This document shows positions 45,401 to 54,917 of a stretch of DNA of 64,000 nt, in pieces. This DNA comes from Primula veris. Taxonomy: Eukaryota > Streptophyta > Magnoliopsida > Ericales > Primulaceae. The notes beneath the pieces were generated by a model that was not told where the DNA came from, did no database searches, and saw only the letters and a program-made list of their open reading frames with translations. The stretch is from positions 30,676,702 to 30,740,701 of the forward strand of contig OY821743.1 in assembly GCA_963682055.1 (NCBI GenBank). Direction: 5' to 3'. A program made the position numbers and the translations under genes. Position 1 is the first letter of the stretch; every line of letters starts with the position of its first letter.

Positions 45401-48400
45401 GTTATTATTGTTTGGTTTATGATTAAATGTGTGTTTGGTTATGATTAAAAAATTGAGTTATTATTGTTTGGTTTATGATTAAATGTGTGTTTGGTTATGA
45501 TTAAAAAATTGAGTTATTATTGTTTGGTTTATAATTAAATGTGTGTTTGGTTATGATTAAAAAATTGAGTTATTATTGTTTGGTTTATGATTAAATGTGT
45601 GTTTGGTTATGATTAAAAAATTGAGTTATTATTGTTTGGTTTATGATTAAATGTGTGTTTGGTTATGATTAAAAAATTGAGTTATTATTGTTTGGTTTAT
45701 GATTAAATGTGTGTTTGGTTATGATTAAAAAATTGAGTTATTATTGTTTGGTTTATGATTAAATGTGTGTTTGGTTATGATTAAAAAATTGAGTTATTAT
45801 TGTTTGGTTTATGATTAAATGTGTGTTTGGTTATGATTAAAAAATTGAGTTATTATTGTTTGGTTTATGATTAAATGTGTGTTTGGTTATGATTAAAAAA
45901 TTGAGTTATTATTGTTTGGTTTATGATTAAATGTGTGTTTGGTTATGATTAAAAAATTGAGTTATTATTGTTTGGTTTATGATTAAATGTGTTTGGTTGT
46001 GATTAAAAAATTGAGTTATTATTGTTTGGTTTATGATTAAATGTGTGTTTGGTTATGATTAAAAAATTGAGTTATTATTGTTTGGTTTATGATTAAATGT
46101 GTTTGGTTATGATTAAAAAATTGAGTTATTATTGTTTGGTTTATGATTAAATGTGTGTTTGGTTATGATTAAAAAATTGAGTTATTATTGTTTGGTTTAT
46201 GATTAAATGTGTGTTTGGTTATGATTAAAAAATTGAGTTATTATTGTTTGGTTTATGATTAAATGTGTTTGGTTATGATTAAAAAATTGAGTTATTATTG
46301 TTTGGTTTATGATTAAATGTGTTTGGTTATGATTAAAAAATTGAGTTATTATTGTTTGGTTTATGATTAAATGTGTGTTTGGTTATGATTAAAAAATTGA
46401 GTTATTATTGTTTGGTTTATGATTAAATGTGTTTGGTTATGATTAAAAAATTGAGTTATTATTGTTTGGTTTATGATTAAATGTGTTTGGTTATGATTAA
46501 AAAATTGAGTTATTATTGTTTGGTTTATGATTAAATGTGTGTTTGGTTATGATTAAAAAATTGAGTTATTATTGTTTGGTTTATGATTAAATGTGTTTGG
46601 TTATGATTAAAAAATTGAGTTATTATTGTTTGGTTTATGATTAAATGTGTGTTTGGTTATGATTAAAAAATTGAGTTATTATTGTTTGGTTTATGATTAA
46701 ATGTGTGTTTGGTTATGATTAAAAAATTGAGTTATTATTGTTTGGTTTATGATTAAATGTGTGTTTGGTTATGATTAAAAAATTGAGTTATGATTGTTTG
46801 GTTATCATTGTTTGATTATCATTAATTGGTTATAATTGAGTTATCATTGTTTGGTTATCATTAATTGGTTATCATTGAGTTATCATTGTTTGGTTATCAT
46901 TAATTGGTTATTTTATCATTGTTTGGTTATCATTAATTGGTTATTAATTGGTTATTTTATCATTATTTGGTTATCATTAATTGGTTATTAATTGGTTATT
47001 TTATCATTGTTTGGTTATCATTAACCGAGTTATATTTGGTTATTACAGTTAGAATGGCAGAGCCAGGTCCACATATTAAAGGCAGGTTGGGTATTTTACG
47101 ACAGACCGGTCACATTTCTAATCAGACTTGGGATGCTGGAAGAGAAGCGGGTAGAGGAGATGCCAATAAGATTAGGGTTTATAATTAAAGTTGGCAGATA
47201 CTGACGCCTGAAAGGGTAGTTGAAAATATGATTAGGGCTAGTTTTTACGGTATTCATAGTATAGGTAATTATACCGTAGACCGAGGCTTGCTTATAGCCT
47301 TAGTTGATAGGTGGCGTGATGAGTCGCACACGTTCCATTTTGTCGGTGGAGAGTTGGGGATATCTTTACAGGATGTAGAGATTATGCTTGGTCTCAGGGT
47401 GGATGGTCTTGCTGTTACCCGGTCGGAGCGGAATGATAACAGGGCGAGCAGGTTAGATATGGTAGAGAGTTTGTTGGGTGTTAGACCGGCTGACAATCAA
47501 GTGGATACAAACTGTCTGACAGTTAGACTTGATTGGATGTTACACACGTTTGGTGAATTTCCCACCAACCCTAGTGAGGAGCGTTTGCTATATCAGTCTA
47601 GGGCTGCCATGTTGTTATTACTGGGGGCACATGTATTTTCAGATAAGAGCAGTGATCAGATTCCACTCTGTCCTCTGCCATTTCTGGAGGATTTTGACAC
47701 GTGTGCTGAGTATAGTTGGGGATCAGCTCTTCTGGCCTGGTTAGAGGCTAATCTATGCAGGTTGGTACGTGGTAAGGCAAGCGGAGTAAGCGGGGCGGTG
47801 ATGTTTCTCGATATGTGGGCGATGACCATACTATTGCCGGTTAGACCATGTGAAGAGCTGCCGGAAGATATCGAGCCACCTGAGGGCTGGCCTAGGTTCC
47901 CCCTCGGTTACAGGTATGATATTATTTAGTTTTTGTCTTGGATTTGTGGTTTTTTTATTGTGTCATCTATCATTTACTTAGCTTATTTATATTTATTGTT
48001 TATCGGGTTTTGTTTGTATATTACAGATGGAAGATTTGGAGGCTTACTAATGATAAGCCATATGTCTACGGATATAATGTGGTCCACATACGGGACCAGT
48101 TTGACAATATGACTCCTGAACAGGTAAATTTTAACTTTCTTATTTCCTACATGCAACTTACGTATTATATGTTGTATATGTTTGCATTGGTCTTATGTTC
48201 GTAGAATTTATTACTAGTATTTTTAAACCCTTGTTTACATATTCTAATAATAATTTTGCTGATTACAGATAGTCTGGCAACCTTACGGGAACCTTAATAA
48301 CTATCCGGAATACTGCACGCGGGGCCGTTATATGTGGCATTGTTCCGTGCCTCTCATTTGTAATGAGAAGATTGAGTTCCACCCCGCGGACAGGTTCATG

Positions 48401-51400
48401 AGACAGTTCGGTTTTGTTCAGTCGATCCCTACATATATTTGGAAACCCAGAAGGGGTCACGGCAAGGATAGAAGATATGGTATTGGGCAAAAACACGACT
48501 GGCCTTTACTTTTTGAAGAGTTTATAAATGTGTGGAATGACCGCCACAACCGTCTTATTAACGGCGAATTTGGCACGGGGACATCACCGGATTACATGAG
48601 ATGGTATAGAGAGAGGGCCCGTATCTTTATAAACCCACCTGAACTTGTCTGACCATCTCACGGTTTCCGGGAGCATACGGGGTTGTTCAATAAAATGGTA
48701 ACTACTAATTAAAGTTCATTAATATTTGATTGTTATTTTTTTGTTTGTATATTTCAATACTTATAAATCGTTTTTTATTGGTTTTTTTTTCTTCAGAAAG
48801 CGATGTTGCGCCGCAATTTCAAAACGTTCAGACGGGCGAAAATGAAACCGGAAGTGGACTTACTACGTACGAAGTTACCTGAACAGTCGGATGAGGAGGA
48901 TGACGACGACGACGACGACGACGACGACGATGGTGATGACGACCTACGTTACGACCCAAGAACTTACACTAGGAATTCGAGTTGTCGGCGTCCCGACGAA
49001 AGAGGCAGAGGGGAAGGCGAATCTAGTAGCGGTGGGCGTAGCGGGGGTTGAAGAACGAGTGGAGGTCGACCCCTGACTACAGATCAGGGTCCGGGTCCAA
49101 GTTCAAGCGGTCATTGTCGTCGTGCTTCTTTTGCTGGGTCGGACTACGTTCAGGACGATGTTCCGTTCGATCATCATAGACAATCATTTGGGTCGTACGA
49201 GCATCATCCTGGTCATCAGTCAACCGACAGTTGGAGTCGAGAATTGACAATTACATCCCACGAGCGTGCTCCGCATCCAGAATCGCAGCATCGACAGAGA
49301 CGGCGTACGGAGCTAAACGAAATCGAAGAGTCTACTGAGCCGTCATCGTCGGATAGATTAACATCGGCGGGAAAGATGATCCCTACGTCCAACTTTAAAT
49401 CATTTAGTCGTTACAAAAAAAAAATGCACTGTTTGTGTTTTTTGTATTTGATTTCTATGTTTGATTTGTAAGTTTTATTCTTAGCTAAGTTGGAATATTA
49501 TAAATTCGTAAGTTTAATTTGATTCGTATGTTTGATTTGTATGTTTGTAAAAAATATTTTGTATTTTAATTGATAGGACCAATATTGAGTTTTTACAAAC
49601 CCTAAACCCTAAACCCTAAACCCTAAACCATAAACCATAAACCCTAAACCCTAAACCCTAAACCCTAAATTACAAACCCTAAACCCTAAACCCTAAACCC
49701 TAAATATTCTGAAATATACATACAAACCGTACATTTAATGTACGGTTTGTACAGATTTCATACAAACCGTACATTTAATGTACGGTTTGTACAGATTTCA
49801 TACAAACCGTACATTAAATGTACGGTTTGTATGTATTCTGTACAAACCGTAAAATAAATGTACGGTTTGTACCCTTTATTTAAGCAGCGCCACTTTACGA
49901 ATGTACTTTTTGCACTGAATCACCGTTAATAACGTAAAAAAAAAAAAAACTACAAACCGTAAAAGTAATCTACGGTTTGTAGTGTAAATGACATTGGATA
50001 CCATATCTATCAAAATAAATCCGACAACACCTTATCACTTTTGAATTATTATGATTTGACAACCCTATCCGAAAATGACTACTCAATGCATTATTAAAGT
50101 TTGGAAATGACTACACCAAAAAAAACACTACAAACCGTAAAAGTAATCTACGGTTTGTAGTGTAAATGACATTGGATACCATATCCATCAAGATAATTCC
50201 GACAACACCTTATCACTTTTGAATTATTATGAGTTGACAACCCTATCCGAAAATGACTACTCAATGCATTATTAAAGTTTGGAAATGACACCACCTTGTG
50301 GGGTTTCTGAAATTAACACTATAAATATGGCTCATTTTTGCCAATTCTAACAAACCCTAAAATCAAACACAAACACATTTCAGAAATCTCTAAAAAAATA
50401 CTCATTTCTCCCCAAAAAAATATATAAATAAACACTTTTCGAAAATGAATTACAACTATGGTTATGACAACAACCAATGGAATAACAACAATGCGAATTC
50501 ATCCAGTGGCTCAAACGATGAGCTAACTGATTATACAGAGCACTTTGAAGTTGATGAATTGACTTGGGAAACAAGGGATGAAATGCTTGCTGATCTTGCT
50601 GATGTGGCTGGAAATTGGGGTTTCATTCTTACGATTCGTAGGTCTGGAGGGGGTGATGGGAGCAGAACACCGTATGTTGATATTGTGTGTGATAAATCGG
50701 GGGTTTACGAAAAAAAGAAACCATCTTCCCTAAATTCAGGTACAAAGAAAAAAGATTGTCCATTTTTCATTAAAGGTTACGTAGTTAATGGTGAATGGAT
50801 GTGTCACGTAGAAAATGGACAACATAACCACCCACCTCCAACTTACCTCCAAGGGCAAGCACGACGTGCTCGTTTAACCCAAGATGAAAAAGAAATTGTT
50901 AAAACTTTAAGGCAAAGTAGTTTTAAAGTTGGTGCAATATTAGAGGCCATAAAAAATAGAAATCCTGACAATGTATCAAACACTAAAACGATACATAATT
51001 TTTTGGCTGGACTGAAATTTAAAGAACAAGATGGTAGAAACCCGATACAGGAACTGTTTAATTTGTTGGATAGCCATCGCTACACATTCTACTATAATAT
51101 GAACCCATCAACCCATTCCCTTGAGAACTTGTTTTTTGCACACCCCGATTCTATAAGGATGTTCAAAGCTTTTCCTGATGTCTTGTTAATGGATTGTACA
51201 TATAGAACAAACCGTTTTAATATGTCATTTCTAGAAGTCATAGGAATGGCATCAATGAACCAAACATATTGTTTAGGTTTTGTTTTCATGAGTGACGAGA
51301 CAAAGGAAAGTTATATATGGGCATTGGAAAATTTTAAAGTTACATTGGAGGGGTGTATACTACCTAGGGTGTTTGTAACCGACAGGGAAATGGCTTTATC

Positions 51401-54400
51401 AAATGCTTTATCCGTTGTTTTTCCCGATTCTCATCATATTTTGTGCACTTTTCATATTGCAAAAAATGTTTTGAAAAACTGCCGTAAAAAGATCCCTGAT
51501 GAGGAGTGGCAAACGTTTCTAGATGATTGTGGTTTATTGGTTGATTCTGAGTCGATAGAGGAGTACAATCATAACCGAACTTATTTCAATTCCTCTTACA
51601 AATCGTACCCTGCTGTGATTAAGTATGTAGACAAGCTTTTAAATGATTATGCTAAAAAGTTTGTTGCATGATATACCAACCATACAACACATCTAGGTAA
51701 CAGAACTAGCAATCGAGCTGAACAACAACATGCTAAGCTGAAAAGATCCTTTTCCACAAATACTGGCACGCTTGAAACTGTTTGGGTAGAGGTGAATAGA
51801 ATTCTAGAAAAACAGTTTGAGGATATTAAGATGAAATTGGATAAATGCAAGTCTTATTTTCCACATTCTGAACGAACACCTCTATTTATAAATCTTAGGT
51901 CGTATATCACACACTATGCCTTTGATTTATTATTTCAAGAACACAAAAAATATAGTGGCCAGGCTGATGAGAATTGTTCTTGCGGTTTCAAATTGTCTCA
52001 CGGTTTACCTTGTCATCATATTATGAGTGAACATATTTTATTCGGGAAGCCTCTTCCTCTAGAATATATTCATCCATTCTGGAAAAAATTAGACGTAATT
52101 GATGATAATGGGAACACCGATGATTATGGGGTAGAGGGTGATCTAGAAGAGTTTAAAAGTGTTTATGCTAGCAAAACTAATATTGAAAAACGGCGTATGA
52201 AAACACAACTCCGAGAGATAACCGTACCAGCCAGAACATCCATCAGTGACCCCGAAGTGAGAGTAAATAGGGGGAGACCTAGAAAATGAGACAAATCTAG
52301 TAAGAGAGATAAGTCGGGATGGGAGTATGTGGAGGAACAGGGTGCTGGTGCTAGTAGGGACAAGGGCAAAGGTAAGGCGGATGAAACACCGGAGGTAAGG
52401 GTAAACCCAACTAGGAGGCCGCGAAACCAGAACCCTAAACCCACCCCCAATAGGCCAACCTTCATGTACAGTGACCAAATATGGGTCATGTTACATAGTT
52501 ACATCGAAACGGTTTATGATGTGCGTGGGGATGATAACTGTGGGTTCCGGGTACTTGCAAATGTGACGGGTAAACAGCATGGGGAAGATGATTGGTATGC
52601 GGTAAGATGTGAGTTGTTTCAAGAGCTGCTGCAAATGAAAGGTGTTTATTATGAGCTGTTTGAGAATCTTGGCTTTGAAGCTTACCGGTATGATTATATT
52701 TTATCAAGTTTAAATTTTTATCATGCTACAAATCCCGCACCTTCTGACAAATGGATGAGATTTCTGTCTTATGGGTTTTTAATTGCTTCTCATTACAATA
52801 TTCCAATTGTATTGTTGTCCTTATGGCAAAATAATGATGGAGGGGTAAACGTGTGGAACAGTACTTTTTTACCTCTTTATACTGGTCCGCCTCGGGAAAC
52901 GACATATTACATCCCGACTGTAATAGTGTTCGTCAACAGTTGTCACTATGCTCAGGTTATTCCTAAAGAAGAAGGGATCTTCCCAATGCCAAGAATTATA
53001 GCACGGTGGGAACAAACACGCACTGAGACAGCTGCGCCATGGAAGGAACTTTTTCGACCAAATTTCAAGTTATATATGGCGCTGGAAAAGCAATCGGGAA
53101 AGCAAAAAGCAAATGAAGAAGAAGCTATACACCTAAGTCCATAATCAGTTTTTTATTTTTAATTTGATGTAAATTACTATTTTTTCCAAGTTGTTGTAAA
53201 TTTATATGATGTAAACAAATGTTTAATAAATTTGTTTTATGAAATTTAGTTCATGTTTGCATATTGAGTTAATTTCTTTTATGAAATTTATATAATTTAT
53301 GACTGTTTCATTCAAGAAAATTGACGATTGACACCAAATTGACGACTTAGTTAATGTTTCATATTGCGTTATACAAGTGTTAAAAACAAACCAAAAAAAC
53401 TTCATAAAAATTGACGATTTAGTTAATGATTCAATAAATATCAACTTATACACTTGACAAAAATATAACATGAACCAAAAACATAAAATTTATCAAATCA
53501 ACTTTTTTTTTGTAAATTTGTGTAAATTTTGTGTTTATTTTGAGAGATTGTTAGAATTTTGGTAATTTATTTTATGTAAAATTTTAAAAATAAGGCATTT
53601 AGCTTTTTTATTAAAAAAATCATGTTTAATTTGAAAAAAATATTCAGTATTTTAATTTTAATTGTTAAAATTGACCAAATTTATTTTATGTAAAAAAATT
53701 TTATGAAAAAACGCTGTAAACCGTAGATTTAATCTACGGTTTACAGTGATTAACTGTAAACCGTAGATTAAATCTACGGTCTACAGTCAATGACTATAAA
53801 CCGTAGATTTAATCTACGGTTTACAGTGAATCACTGTAGACCGTAGATTTAATATACGGTCTGTGCGTTTTTTCAGAATATTTGTAGTTTAAACATCCAA
53901 TCTCTTTGTTGTTGGTATAGAAGTGAAACAAGGTCATAATTTATGATAAAAAAAAAAAGTATAATAAACCTAACTATTGGTCATGAGTAATGACTAAATA
54001 CTTACGAGGGCAGTTCCCGTCTCGGGGAGAATACCAGCTGATGCAGATGCAAAATTAATTCCTCTTTCGGGCATTACTGGATCTAGATCATCAATAGAAG
54101 ACGCCCGACTTAAGCGGAGCGAATCAGCTACAAAATCAAAACAAGCTAATTATATTTATCAACACAAAATAGTCTAGTCTGATAACAAGTCATACATATC
54201 GCAAAATAAAAAAACACTGAATTCAGTTAGAATTTGGCAAATTCAGTATTCAGAAAGTAACCATTGAAGTACAGGAAATTTAGAAAAAGGCTCACCAATA
54301 AATTCTGGAATTGTCATTCCATCCGAAAATCTAGATATACCAAGAAATTGGCATGACGAACCATAGGGAAAGTAATTTGTTTTCATCCATGAATCATGAC

Positions 54401-54512
54401 CATTTGACTTGCCACCGGTTTCAAAATTTGAATCTCCAAATACATACATTTTTGATTCTGCTACTACTGGTCCATGGAAATGAATGAAAATATAGAACAA
54501 GAGAATCCACAT
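42426..54512 (-). CDS. GDSL-type esterase/lipase, unit 2 copy with MULE in intron 2
   Basis: Paralogue of 15328-18266. Exons, minus strand: 54512-54296, 54127-54006, 43585-43361, 43263-43011 and 42802-42426, with the same splice sites and phases. The 9.1-kb MULE sits in intron 2, making that intron about 10.4 kb. The coding exons are otherwise intact, with a substitution in exon 4 (Arg in unit 1, Ser here, before PADYG). Signal peptide, block I FGDSNFETG, block III GGSDY and block V DELH match unit 1. Whether the long intron is still spliced cannot be told from sequence, so the gene may be functional or silenced. Confidence 0.75.
44768..44975 (+). repeat. MULE left terminal inverted repeat with four palindromes
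   Basis: Pairs with 53700-53904. It holds four near-identical palindromes (arms ACCGTAGATT and its complement around one base) starting at 44812, 44852, 44892 and 44932, exactly 40 bp apart. They are separated by spacers such as CTACAGTGATTCACTG. Candidate transposase binding sites. Confidence 0.9.
44970..45045 (+). repeat. Short AAATTACACAGTCAGTCCCT repeats
   Basis: Three diverged copies of a roughly 20-bp block (AAATTACACAG followed by TCAGTCCCT or ACAGTCCCT) directly inside the left TIR. Not found at the right end. Confidence 0.7.
45098..46795 (+). repeat. 54-bp minisatellite, about 30 copies
   Basis: Unit of 54 bp (TGTGTTTGGTTATGATTAAA plus a 34-bp remainder containing GAGTTATTATTG), with some 52-bp units lacking one TG. 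Copies are almost identical, which implies recent homogenisation. A looser 25-30-bp relative (ATTGTTTGGTTATCATTAAT) continues to 47040. Confidence 0.92.
47054..49471 (+). pseudogene. Plant mobile domain (PMD) protein, four exons, inside the MULE
   Basis: Exons 47054-47913, 48027-48123, 48269-48697 and 48797-49471 join in phase with GT/AG borders, about 686 codons. Start ATG 47054 (MAEPGPHIKGRL) is chosen because it lies just past the repeats and stays in frame. PMD signatures: ENMIRASFYGIHSIGNYTVD, LVDRWRDESHTFHF, GELGISLQDVEIMLGLRVDG, then PLICNEKIEFHPADRFMRQF and FGFVQSIP. The last exon has a run of Asp codons (48893-48930) and a basic Ser/Gly/Arg tail. In-frame stops TAA 47186, TGA 48650 and TGA 49049 break it. 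PMD proteins include the Arabidopsis MAIN/MAIL1 silencing factors and many transposon-borne relatives. The role in this element is unknown. Confidence 0.85.
49597..49704 (+). repeat. Interstitial telomere-type CCCTAAA repeats
   Basis: About 15 CCCTAAA units with a few variants (CCATAAA, a TTACAAA break). They sit inside the MULE between its two genes, so they are not a chromosome end. Confidence 0.9.
49722..49870 (+). repeat. Internal palindrome array with 40-bp period
   Basis: Four palindromes with arms ACAAACCGTACATT and its complement around one base start at 49722, 49762, 49802 and 49842, exactly 40 bp apart. The fourth is degenerate. The outer arm AAACCGTA and the period match the arrays in the two TIRs, although the inner bases differ. 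Confidence 0.9.
49950..50290 (+). repeat. Two 178-bp tandem repeats upstream of the transposase gene
   Basis: Copies at 49950-50127 and 50128-50290. Each begins with an imperfect palindrome (CTACAAACCGTAAAAGTAAT then CTACGGTTTGTAG) and continues with GTAAATGACATTGGATACCA and GACAACACCTTATCACTTTT. They lie 150-500 bp before the transposase start codon. Confidence 0.88.
50320..50327 (+). promoter_or_regulatory. TATA box of the transposase gene
   Basis: TATAAATA 118 bp ahead of the start codon at 50445, after the palindrome-bearing repeats. Spacing fits a plant core promoter plus a short 5' UTR. Confidence 0.6.
50445..51671 (+). pseudogene. MULE transposase, N-terminal part up to first TGA
   Basis: Asn-rich start, then a FAR1/WRKY-GCM1-type zinc finger (C82, C105, H127, H129), then the MULE transposase domain. 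D250 in LLMDCTYRTNRF, D313 in FVTDREMALSN and the CTFHIAKNVL motif are visible. The frame stops at TGA 51669-51671. The third catalytic residue (Glu in NRAEQQHAKLK, codon 426, 51720-51722) lies beyond this stop in the same frame, so the truncated product would lack it. ATG 50445 is preceded by a TATA box. Likely role: cutting and joining MULE ends at the terminal repeats. Confidence 0.93.
51672..52289 (+). pseudogene. MULE transposase C-terminal part with SWIM finger
   Basis: Same frame as 50445-51671. It contains the catalytic Glu (51720-51722) and, further on, a SWIM zinc finger CSCGFKLSHGLPCHH, the normal end of plant MULE transposases. An internal ATG at 51792 exists but would miss the Glu. 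It ends with GRPRK and TGA at 52287-52289, after which the frame stays open into the OTU domain. Confidence 0.92.
52290..53144 (+). pseudogene. OTU-family cysteine protease domain fused in frame to the transposase
   Basis: Open from 52290 to TAA/stop at 53144, in the same frame as the transposase. The first ATG is 52329. A Lys/Arg-rich linker precedes an OTU domain. From ATG 52329 the motif GDDNCGFR gives Asp69, Asn70 and catalytic Cys71, and SCHYAQV supplies His206. OTU enzymes typically remove ubiquitin. The catalytic residues are intact. The combined frame 50445-53144 is exactly 900 codons with only two internal TGAs and no frameshift, so an ancestral transposase-OTU fusion is the simplest reading. 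It could alternatively be translated separately from 52329. Confidence 0.85.
53145..53699. other. AT-rich tail of the MULE
   Basis: 3' untranslated and spacer sequence between the OTU stop and the right TIR. Repeated ATGAAATTTA and ATTGACGATT words but no coding potential. Confidence 0.6.
53700..53904 (-). repeat. MULE right terminal inverted repeat with four palindromes
   Basis: Inverted partner of 44768-44975. Palindromes start at 53720, 53760, 53800 and 53840, again exactly 40 bp apart. The outermost has one mismatch (AATATACGG). Confidence 0.9.
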
Positions 54513-54917
54513 TACTCAAATATGTTATCAAATCCTTGTAAAAACCTACATAGGAAAAAAGTGAAGATTTTCATCAGATGGATTAATAAGCGCGAAAGAA
54601 AACTACTTGAAAAGAAGTACACGTCAAAAACTAATAACATTACCCTAATTTCTTGTCTAGGAAGAAAAACGGATGTCAAACAGATTAACAATATGTATGA
54701 GGTTATATATGAAAGTATCATAAGAGAATTTAAGGTGTACTTGTAACTTCCGGAATGGTTTCAAAATGTAGCATTTAGTATGTACTTATCAAAACGGCTT
54801 CAGAATGACTTGTACAATTTAATGTGCAATAAACTTGTCATTTTTTTTTTATTTCTTCATCGCAAACATATGGTCCTATTTCCATGGATTGAAACCACGA
54901 AATTGACTGGCTTAAAT

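Larger units (their letters stand above)
44768..53904 (+). mobile_element. Mutator-like element with PMD gene and transposase-OTU gene
   Basis: 9,137-bp MULE. Ends GAGATTGGATGTTTAAACT are perfect inverted repeats, extending as a diverged repeat of about 200 bp. Contents left to right: TIR with palindromes, a 54-bp minisatellite, a PMD-protein gene, CCCTAAA repeats, a palindrome array, two 178-bp repeats, a TATA box, a transposase-OTU frame, an AT-rich tail and the right TIR. Both genes read rightwards. It inserted after the segmental duplication, since unit 1 has the empty site. In-frame stops suggest it no longer makes full proteins. Confidence 0.93.
44759..53913. other. 9-bp target-site duplication of the MULE
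   Basis: TTTGTTGTT at 44759-44767 and 53905-53913. The single unoccupied copy is at 17661-17669 in unit 1. A 9-bp duplication is the hallmark of Mutator-superfamily insertions. Confidence 0.95.

Noticed and set aside
45098..46795. Regular array of repeats that could suggest a CRISPR
   Set aside because: Units are contiguous 52-54-bp tandem copies without unique spacers, in plant DNA inside a transposon.
49597..49704. Chromosome end
   Set aside because: The CCCTAAA block is short, interrupted and flanked on both sides by transposon sequence.
44768..53904. Domesticated host gene instead of a transposon
   Set aside because: Inverted ends, a 9-bp TSD and an empty site in the paralogous unit show a recent insertion, and both genes are interrupted by stops.
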